Source: DATFKA01 sp035268885 (GTDB lineage Bacteria; Bacteroidota; Bacteroidia; Chitinophagales; Saprospiraceae). Taken from it: a stretch of DNA of 64,000 nucleotides. The notes under the pieces were generated by a model. The model did not search any database. It was not told where the DNA came from and saw only the letters and a list, made by a program, of their open reading frames with translations. The position numbers and the translations under genes were made by a program. Positions 54,801 through 61,313 of the stretch are shown one piece after another (positions within the stretch are counted from its first letter, which is position 1; every line of letters starts with the position of its first letter). The DNA lies in contig DATFKA010000008.1 of the NCBI GenBank assembly GCA_035268885.1, positions 1-64,000 of the forward strand, in the 5' to 3' direction.

Positions 54801-54913
54801 CCATTACGGATTACGTAGGCTTTGATCCCGAGCGTGGTCAAAGAAGTACGAATGGTACGGCTGGTTATCCGCAGCTTAAGGTGTTTACGGGAGGTGTCAA
54901 TTTGAGATTCTAA
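51860..54913 (+). CDS. SusC/RagA-family TonB-linked outer-membrane transporter
   Basis: 1017 aa. Signal peptide, then a carboxypeptidase-D-like domain (EITGVVTSESGDPLIGASIL...GTVTDLDGSF), the TonB box region (LLEQVVVTGYGSTKKENLTG), a plug domain (NINIRGIGTLNNASPLILVDG, SITVLKDAASAAIYGSRAAN) and a beta-barrel ending in LKVFTGGVNLRF. Imports large nutrients, usually glycans or peptides, with its SusD partner. The cargo is not predictable; no glycan-degrading enzyme neighbours it. Confidence 0.95.
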   Translation: MRFKERITHYYFSSVMVLFVLFSAGSLQAQQEITGVVTSESGDPLIGASILIKGSSTGTVTDLDGSFSLEADSDDVLVFSYTGFAPKEITVGSQTEIMVSLKEDVALLEQVVVTGYGSTKKENLTGSVGVVSSKSIEARPITDASQALAGQVSGVWVNQNSGEPGQDGANINIRGIGTLNNASPLILVDGIEAPIGNIDPNDIESITVLKDAASAAIYGSRAANGVVLVTTKRGSRNSKPTFNYTGFGGVSQVALIPDYIFDSQEFMELRNEADINSGNQPLYPQNVVNQFADGPNTNWFDELLQRGGIQQHNLSISGGSENTNFNISLGYLQNEGVVRNVEGSERYNIRLNLDTEVNEQLTIGASVFASRQVSQLDNVGQDGGFLARATRLGPNFPAFDELGRLADRDRTIDAIELSTPNILAEVQALTRTLNDDRFLGNIYAEYEVIDGLKVKGTFAANYQVNDDIFFDKSIQTFDWRTGDPGLTWLENRRFENSYSQSLALTSWLQATYEKRIGRGELKLLAGANQESFINRFFSASRLQIPSNSLPALSTGNPETAFNNGGAQDWALRSFFGRVNYVLDEKYLFEFNVRRDGSSRFGANNRWATFPSISAGWVVSREPWLANNKVIDFLKVRASWGQLGNQLIGNYPFAANISFDPAYSFGGTIVGAAAQTSLGNPDIRWETTTQADIGINIALFGKLSIEADYFIRDATDILFNQNNAGVTGVRQPTTVNIAEVRNQGWELSANYTENIGDFNFTIGGNVTNVDNEVLQIDPNLAGGADRVFQDPFILQRGSPINAIYGLEVAGIFQSQAEIDGAPDQSGFGQPTPGDLRYVDENGDGVITIDDRKVLGQDNPRWLYGINGNFEYKGFDMSFIIQGIADAQVTETGRFFAPFANSGGVAALWRDRWTPENPDATLPKIRIGTGGINYNVTHSRWVTDRDFLRLKNLQFGYTLPSDVFANNFIESLRIYVNGTNLFTITDYVGFDPERGQRSTNGTAGYPQLKVFTGGVNLRF

Positions 54914-55062
54914 AAAAATATGTTACTTGTAAGCTGTCTGACATATGTCGATTTCTTGCGCTCATTTGACAATATTATTTTGTAGAGTGCTTACTTTTGA
55001 ACGAAAAATTATTTCAGCAGTTACATGTGCAGTATTAAACTTACTTTTAAATAATATTAGAC

Positions 55063-56631
55063 ATGAAGTCAATAAACAAGCTATTACTTGTATTAGCCTT
55101 AGTATTCAGCTTCACTACTTCCTGCGACGAGGACTTTCTGGAGAGAGCACCGATCGATCAGGGTAGTGTGGAAGGGTTTTTTGAAACCCAGGAGGATGTT
55201 CTAAGAGCCGTTAATGGTATCTACGATGTATTCCAGGGTAGTATTTGGGGCGGTGCCTTTTACTGGTACCACCAAAATTTTGATATCGTTACCGATAATG
55301 GTGTGGGTTGTTGCCCCTGGGAGCAGCAATATACTACCATTGCCGAGGGGCAGCACAATTCTACTACCGGTGGGATTATCAATAACAAATGGGATTTTGG
55401 TTACGAAGGTATCTTCCGGGCCAATTCTGTATTGGAAAATATTGACCAGGTAGACATCGACGAGGAGACTAAAACCCTGCTGATTGCAGAGGTACGCTTC
55501 TTGAGAGGATTGATCTACCAGGAGTTAACAACCTTGTTTGGTGATGTACCTTTAGTCCTGAATGTACTAAGTAGAGAAGAAGGATTTGAAGTATCCAGAG
55601 CGCCTAAATCTGATGTATTAGATGCGATCTACGCGGATCTGGATTTTGCGGAAGCAAATCTAGGTATGACACCTTTTAATGGAGACATTGGACGTCCTAC
55701 TACTCAGGCGGCAGTTGGTCTAAAGGCCAGAGTGAAGTTATACAATGGGGACTATCAAGGGGCAGCGGCAGAAGCCAAAAAGGTAATGGATATGTCAGCG
55801 GCTAACCCAGGCATGATTGGTCTGGAAGATAATTACGACGATGTATTCAGCCCAACCAATGAAAATAACAAAGAGGTGCTCTTTGATATTCAGTATACCG
55901 GAGGTACGCAAGGAGAAGGTAACTTTATGCAGGTAGCTTTAGCACCTGGACCAGAAGGTACACCTGGTAATGGTTGGGGATCGATTACACCTACCGACCA
56001 GTTGGCTAACTCCTTTTACATGACCGATGGTTTACCCATCGATGAGTCTCCACTCTTTGATGCGGATAACCCGTATGAGAATCGTGATCCTCGTATGTTT
56101 GGAAACTTATTTGTTCCTGGTGTGTCTACCTGGCGCGGAGAAGTATTTGATGAGTCGATTGCAGGCTTTTCTCCTTTCTACGCAGTTAAAAAATGGGTAG
56201 ATCCTAACGCTGTAATCGGCGAAGATGGTTGTTCTTGTAATGAGACGAATTTTATTCTGCTGCGTTACGCCGATATTCTGATGATTTACGCCGAGGCTAC
56301 GAACGAGTTAAATGGGCCCACTGCTGAAGTATACGATGCGGTGAATCAGATTCGCGCCAGAGCAGGGATGCCTGATTTTCCCGCTGGCTTATCTCAGGAT
56401 GAGATGCGCGAAGAGATCAAGCACGAGCGCCACGTTGAGTTCCCCTGGGAAGGTACGCGCTACTTCGACCTGATTCGTTGGGGAGATGCCGCGGATGTGA
56501 TTCCGACGGTTACCCTGTTTGGTGAGTCTTTGGATGATAGAATATTCGAAGAGCCTAAACACAATCTGTTCCCTATCCCTCAGGGGGAAATCGATCAGAA
56601 CCCGAATCTTACGCAAAACCCAGGTTATTAA
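55063..56631 (+). CDS. SusD/RagB-family surface lipoprotein
   Basis: 522 aa. Lipoprotein signal ending in FSFTTSC. TPR-like helices and the typical SusD C-terminus (IRARAGMPDFP, ERHVEFPWEGTRYFDLIRWG, LFPIPQGEIDQNPNLTQNPGY). Forms the lid of the SusCD pedal-bin transporter. It is 149 bp after susC. Confidence 0.94.
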   Translation: MKSINKLLLVLALVFSFTTSCDEDFLERAPIDQGSVEGFFETQEDVLRAVNGIYDVFQGSIWGGAFYWYHQNFDIVTDNGVGCCPWEQQYTTIAEGQHNSTTGGIINNKWDFGYEGIFRANSVLENIDQVDIDEETKTLLIAEVRFLRGLIYQELTTLFGDVPLVLNVLSREEGFEVSRAPKSDVLDAIYADLDFAEANLGMTPFNGDIGRPTTQAAVGLKARVKLYNGDYQGAAAEAKKVMDMSAANPGMIGLEDNYDDVFSPTNENNKEVLFDIQYTGGTQGEGNFMQVALAPGPEGTPGNGWGSITPTDQLANSFYMTDGLPIDESPLFDADNPYENRDPRMFGNLFVPGVSTWRGEVFDESIAGFSPFYAVKKWVDPNAVIGEDGCSCNETNFILLRYADILMIYAEATNELNGPTAEVYDAVNQIRARAGMPDFPAGLSQDEMREEIKHERHVEFPWEGTRYFDLIRWGDAADVIPTVTLFGESLDDRIFEEPKHNLFPIPQGEIDQNPNLTQNPGY

Positions 56632-56675
56632 TGTAAATTCCCAATCGGAAGAAATATAACTTGATTTATTGCGCT

Positions 56676-56722
56676 GGATGGCAGAAATTTGACTCGTGAA
56701 AATTTCTGCCATCCTTGTTTTC
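56676..56722 (+). terminator. strong hairpin between susD and the peroxidase gene
   Basis: GGATGGCAGAAATTT (56676-56690) pairs perfectly with AAATTTCTGCCATCC (56700-56714), a 15-bp stem with a 9-base loop, followed by TTGTTTT. It would stop or attenuate transcription after susD and marks the upstream frame of the peroxidase as non-coding. Confidence 0.8.
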
Positions 56723-56748
56723 AGGAATATAGTACTCAATTTACCGAT

Positions 56749-58146
56749 ATGAAAGCTGAAAATTATATACCCCGTCAGTTTGTGCTCAGTGCTATGGGTA
56801 TCCTACTACTGCTGTTGTTTCTCATCAGTTGCGAAAAGGAGGTAGGTACAGATATTAAACCCGAAGAAACATATGAATCCCTGGATGACGAGCTGAATGC
56901 CAAACTTTTGGCTGCTGCTAATGGCCAGGGGCTGTCCTACTTTATCCTCCCCGATGAGCAAAACCTGGGTGAGATTCCCCAAGACCCCAAGAATCCACTG
57001 ACCCCGGAAAAGATTGAGTTGGGAAAGCTACTTTTCCACGAGCCAGCGATTGGCCGTAACCCGAGAAAAGAAGATCAGGCTGGCACTTATTCCTGTGCTT
57101 CCTGCCACCACGCTGCTGCTGGTTTTCAAGCTGGTGTCCGCCAGGGCGTCGGCGAAGGGGGGATTGGCTTTGGCCAAAAAGGCGAACAAAGGCAAGTAGA
57201 TCCTAACTATGGATTTGACTTTCTGGATATTCAGCCTATCCGTACCCCCAGTACACTGAACACCGCTTACCAGGACATTATGCTCTGGAATGGACAATTA
57301 GGTAATGTACCCCTCAATGAAGGCACAGAAGACAAATGGGCACTGCGCAGTCCCAAAGCACTTAATTTCTTAGGTTTTGAAGGACTGGAAATTCAGGCAA
57401 TTGCCGGGATTGTCATCCACCGACAGCGCGTGGATAAAGACTTTGTAGCGGAATATCCTGAATATAAAACCCTCTTTGATCAGGCTTTTCCAGAGTATCC
57501 GGAATCCCAGCGCTACAACGATACCATTGCTGGTCTGGCCATTGCTGCCTATGAGCGGACGATGCTGGCTAATCAGGCACCTTTTCAAGATTGGTTGCAA
57601 GGCAACCAATCGGCTATGAGTGATATAGAAAAGCAGGGCGCTATCCTCTTTTTTGATAAAGCGGGCTGTGTCGATTGTCATACCGGCCCCGCACTCAATA
57701 AAGAAGATTTTTACGCGCTGGGAATGAATGACCTGGTTGGTGAAGGGGTGACCAATACGGTGGGCCAGGATTTCTTTACTTCGGCCGAGGGCCGGGGTGG
57801 CTTTACCGGTAAGGAGTCCGACTTGTTTAAGTTCAAGGTGCCGCAGCTTTATAATATGACCGACTCGCCCTTTTTGGGGCACGGCGGCAGTTTCCGTACC
57901 GTACGAGAGGTGGTCGTGTATAAAAATGAGGCCATACCAGAAAACAGTATCGTACCCCGGGAGCAACTGCCCGGTCGCTTCAAGCCGCTCGGGCTGACGG
58001 AGGAAGAAATTGACCAGTTGACTGCTTTTTTAGAGAAAAGTTTATACGACCCCAGTTTAATACGATACGTTCCTGAGCAGATTCCCTCCGGAATGTGTTT
58101 CCCAAATGCGGATCCCGCATCCCGGGAAGATCTGGGTTGTGAATAA
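56749..58146 (+). CDS. di-heme cytochrome c peroxidase-family lipoprotein
   Basis: 465 aa. Lipobox LLFLISC (Cys28). Two c-type heme sites: C116-A-S-C-H120 and C307-V-D-C-H311. The closing PFLGHGGSFRTVREVV is like the heme-ligand loop of CcpA/MauG-family proteins. May reduce H2O2 with electrons from a periplasmic donor or carry out a modification reaction as MauG does. The ATG at 56749 is chosen over TTG 56689, because the longer N-terminus lies in the hairpin. Spaced 11 bp from the next gene. Confidence 0.92.
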   Translation: MKAENYIPRQFVLSAMGILLLLLFLISCEKEVGTDIKPEETYESLDDELNAKLLAAANGQGLSYFILPDEQNLGEIPQDPKNPLTPEKIELGKLLFHEPAIGRNPRKEDQAGTYSCASCHHAAAGFQAGVRQGVGEGGIGFGQKGEQRQVDPNYGFDFLDIQPIRTPSTLNTAYQDIMLWNGQLGNVPLNEGTEDKWALRSPKALNFLGFEGLEIQAIAGIVIHRQRVDKDFVAEYPEYKTLFDQAFPEYPESQRYNDTIAGLAIAAYERTMLANQAPFQDWLQGNQSAMSDIEKQGAILFFDKAGCVDCHTGPALNKEDFYALGMNDLVGEGVTNTVGQDFFTSAEGRGGFTGKESDLFKFKVPQLYNMTDSPFLGHGGSFRTVREVVVYKNEAIPENSIVPREQLPGRFKPLGLTEEEIDQLTAFLEKSLYDPSLIRYVPEQIPSGMCFPNADPASREDLGCE

Positions 58147-58157
58147 AATAAACGAAG

Positions 58158-60050
58158 ATGAAAAAATTATTACCCTTACTAGTGATCGCTCTTTCTCTCT
58201 ACCTTGGCTCTTTATCGGCACAGCAGGCTTTCACGGAACTGTCGGCAGCAGCTGGTATTAATCATGCTTTTGTTATTGACCAGGCTACCTTTGGTGGAGG
58301 TGCCTGTGTGATAGATTTCGACAACGATGGTTACGAAGATTTGTACGTCACCGGTGGAAGTGTTGCGGATAAGTTATATAAAAATAATGGCGATGGTACC
58401 TTCACCGATATTTTGGCGCAAGCCGGATTTGAGCGAACCCTAGAAACCTATACGCAAGGAGCCGCTGCGGCCGACATCAACCGGGATGGTTACAAAGATC
58501 TCATCGTGACCACTATGAATTTTTTAAATGATAATCGGACCAACGCGCCTAACCTCTTGTATTTGAACAATGGGGACGGCACTTTTACGGAAGTAACCGA
58601 GGCCTGGGACCTGGAAGGAGAGCGGGTCAACAGTATGGGAGCTAGTTTCGGAGACATCAATAATGATGGCTATCCAGATCTTTTTGTTTGTAATTACTTT
58701 AGCAACTCTGCCACCGGCATTTCTGTCTACAACGAAGAAACGATCACCAACTCTTTCCGGCCTGCGATTGATTATCTCTACATCAACCTGGGCGGGCAGC
58801 GCTTTGTAGAAGTCAGTAACTATTACGGCCTGGACCACGTGGGCTTTGGTTTTCTGGGGATGTTCACCGATTTCGATAATGATCAGGATCTGGACCTCTA
58901 TATTGCCAATGATTTTGGCTTCAAGAGTACGCCCAATATGCTTTTTCAAAATGAATACCCCGTTAAAAAGATGAATAACCGATCGATTTCGCTGGCGCTT
59001 AACTATGGGATGAATGCCATGGGTATTGCTCCGGCCGATTTGAATTTTGACGGTTACATGGATTATTACGTGACTAATTTGGGTACCAGTCTATTCACGA
59101 TCAATGACCAGGGGCGAGGCTTTATTGATCAGACCCTGCAGTCTGGTATTGGAATTCCTACCATCAAGGACTCCGTTTATACCGGCCCCCCCATCAGCTG
59201 GGGCGCTAATTTCTTCGATTTTGATCACGACACGGATATGGATCTCTTTGTATCCAATGGCGCCTTGAATCCTACCGTACGGCCCAACCCAAACTTCTTT
59301 TTTGAAAACCAGGGTGGGAAAATGCACGAAGTATCTGCTGAGATGCAAATGAATGATTACCGCATTGGTCGGGGCTCTGTGGTCTTTGACTATGATAATG
59401 ACGGTGATCTAGATCTTTTTGTGGTGAATCAGGTGCCGCGCACCCCTTCGACGCGTATTCTGGAGGCCCGCTGCCTGCTTTATCGGAACGATGCCAGCGA
59501 AGGAAACTGGCTAAAAGTAGCATTGGAGGGGGTTGGCTCTGATAAGAATGGACTGGGTGCCAGAGTAGAAGCAGTTGTCGACGGTAAATTATTAATTCGA
59601 GAAATTGATGGTGGTTCCAGTCACCTCTCTCAGAATAGTACCATTGCACACTTTGGTCTCGGTAATGCGAGTAGTGTAGAATCGATCACGGTGAAGTGGC
59701 CTGGCAAAGGCATACAAACCCTTACCAATATCAGTGCAAATCAGCAAATTACGATTCAGGAAACCAGTGAAAATACATCGGGCTCAGAAAGTAAGAATCG
59801 TTTTAATGTTTCACCTGGCTATTTCACCAGTGAGGTATTGATTGAATACGAACTAGCCGATCCGGATGCGGCATCGCTCAGAGTATTTGATGTGCAGGGC
59901 CGACTGGTAGCCAATCTGGGTAAAGTCGACCAGCCACTAAAAGCTGGTTTTTGGCGTTGGGAGGTACCCGCTAATCTGCAGACCGGGGTCTATATCTTCC
60001 AAATCGAAACCGAAAACGGTGTGATGGCGAAGCGGGCCATAAAAAGGTAA
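58158..60050 (+). CDS. FG-GAP/VCBS repeat protein with ASPIC/UnbV-like domain and T9SS sorting signal
   Basis: 630 aa. Signal peptide (ending in LSAQ). Repeated calcium-type loops (DFDNDGYEDLYVTGG, DINRDGYKDL, DINNDGYPDLFVCN, DFDNDQDLDLYIAND, DYDNDGDLDLFVVN) predict a seven-bladed beta-propeller. An ASPIC/UnbV-like domain (about 445-535; GLGARVEAVVDGKLLIREIDGG) follows. The last ~85 residues are a type-A T9SS sorting domain (SLRVFDVQGRLV...GVYIFQIETENGVMAKRAIKR). Exported and surface-attached; the ligand is unknown. Confidence 0.9.
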   Translation: MKKLLPLLVIALSLYLGSLSAQQAFTELSAAAGINHAFVIDQATFGGGACVIDFDNDGYEDLYVTGGSVADKLYKNNGDGTFTDILAQAGFERTLETYTQGAAAADINRDGYKDLIVTTMNFLNDNRTNAPNLLYLNNGDGTFTEVTEAWDLEGERVNSMGASFGDINNDGYPDLFVCNYFSNSATGISVYNEETITNSFRPAIDYLYINLGGQRFVEVSNYYGLDHVGFGFLGMFTDFDNDQDLDLYIANDFGFKSTPNMLFQNEYPVKKMNNRSISLALNYGMNAMGIAPADLNFDGYMDYYVTNLGTSLFTINDQGRGFIDQTLQSGIGIPTIKDSVYTGPPISWGANFFDFDHDTDMDLFVSNGALNPTVRPNPNFFFENQGGKMHEVSAEMQMNDYRIGRGSVVFDYDNDGDLDLFVVNQVPRTPSTRILEARCLLYRNDASEGNWLKVALEGVGSDKNGLGARVEAVVDGKLLIREIDGGSSHLSQNSTIAHFGLGNASSVESITVKWPGKGIQTLTNISANQQITIQETSENTSGSESKNRFNVSPGYFTSEVLIEYELADPDAASLRVFDVQGRLVANLGKVDQPLKAGFWRWEVPANLQTGVYIFQIETENGVMAKRAIKR

Positions 60051-60056
60051 AAGAAT

Positions 60057-61313
60057 ATGAAGCCTGGTATCCTTTTATTGGGCTGTTTACTTTGTGTCTC
60101 TTTACTGAAGGCGCAAAACCTGATTCCTGATGGTGATTTTGAGCAGCTACGGAATCCATTCTGTATCAGCCCCACGGAGGCTTTTCAGTTTTCGGAAACC
60201 TGGTATACTTTGGATGCTACCCCTGACTTATTTCAGGGGGGATGCGTATTGAATGAATCCGGGTCTATCTTTTGGAATGCCGATATTTCCGCTTTTTCGG
60301 GTCAGAATTTCGTCGGACTTTCCAGCCGCTGGAATTCCAATGCTACTTACGTCTCAGAAGGAATTGCAACCCGCCTGGCCGAACCCCTGGAAGCGGGCGT
60401 CACTTATTATTTTCAGTTCGCTATTCTCAACCGGGGTGGCTATCAGGGCTTCGCTGAAGATATATCTGGTTGTAATCTCCGACCCAATAAACACCTCGAT
60501 ATCTATCTTTCTGAAGACAGCATCCGGATCAATAATAATTTTTCCAATGGCACCTCGTCTACGGAAGCTCGTCTGGCGGCTCGTCTGGACGCGGCAATAA
60601 TCGCCAGCCGGGTGCCTTCCGAGGAATGGACCGTCGTTTCCACTTGTTTTGAAGCAGAGGGAGGTGAAGAATATCTGGGTATCGTTATGCCCCTGGGGAC
60701 TTTTGGTGATTTACCGCCCTGTACCTCCATGTCTAACAGTGGGGTCTTTCGCTCCTTTTATTATAATCTGGATGCCATACAGCTAACGGACACGCCCGAC
60801 CAGTTGACGGCGTCTCTGACTTTCTGTGAGGGGGGAGCGCTAAACGTCGATTTACTGGACCTGTTGGAGCAGCCCATCTTGGAGGAGGCGGTCTTTTTCT
60901 GGGAAGATGGCGGTAGTGGTCCCTTACGGACTTTCAACGAAGGCGGAACTTACCGATCAACGGCAGAGATTGCCTGTGGTTCTATCCCGATAATATTGGA
61001 AGTAGAAGCCTTAAGTTGCGTTCCCGATATCTACGTGCCGAACGCCTTCTCCCCAAATAACGACGGGGTCAATGATCGTTTTTCCCCTTTTATCCAGACC
61101 ACTAACCCCATCGCGCGCTACGAATTGACGGTTTTTAACCGCTGGGGGAGTGTCGTCTTCCAAAGCCGCGACTACTCCCAGGCCTGGAATGGAGCGTGGC
61201 AGCAGCAATTCGCTGGCCAGGGACTCTACCTCTGGAAACTAAATCTGGAAGTAGAAACCCTGGAGGGTACCCAATTGATTAGCGAAACGGGAGAGGTCTT
61301 TTTATTCCGCTGA
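60057..61313 (+). CDS. T9SS type-B sorted surface protein
   Basis: 418 aa. Signal peptide (ending in LKAQN), a beta-rich region of ~270 residues with several cysteines, and a C-terminal CHU_C/gliding-type domain starting at PDIYVPNAFSPNNDGVNDRF and containing ELTVFNRWGSVVFQ. This marks type-B sorting, usually of adhesins. Starts 6 bp after the FG-GAP gene, so co-translated. Confidence 0.88.
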   Translation: MKPGILLLGCLLCVSLLKAQNLIPDGDFEQLRNPFCISPTEAFQFSETWYTLDATPDLFQGGCVLNESGSIFWNADISAFSGQNFVGLSSRWNSNATYVSEGIATRLAEPLEAGVTYYFQFAILNRGGYQGFAEDISGCNLRPNKHLDIYLSEDSIRINNNFSNGTSSTEARLAARLDAAIIASRVPSEEWTVVSTCFEAEGGEEYLGIVMPLGTFGDLPPCTSMSNSGVFRSFYYNLDAIQLTDTPDQLTASLTFCEGGALNVDLLDLLEQPILEEAVFFWEDGGSGPLRTFNEGGTYRSTAEIACGSIPIILEVEALSCVPDIYVPNAFSPNNDGVNDRFSPFIQTTNPIARYELTVFNRWGSVVFQSRDYSQAWNGAWQQQFAGQGLYLWKLNLEVETLEGTQLISETGEVFLFR

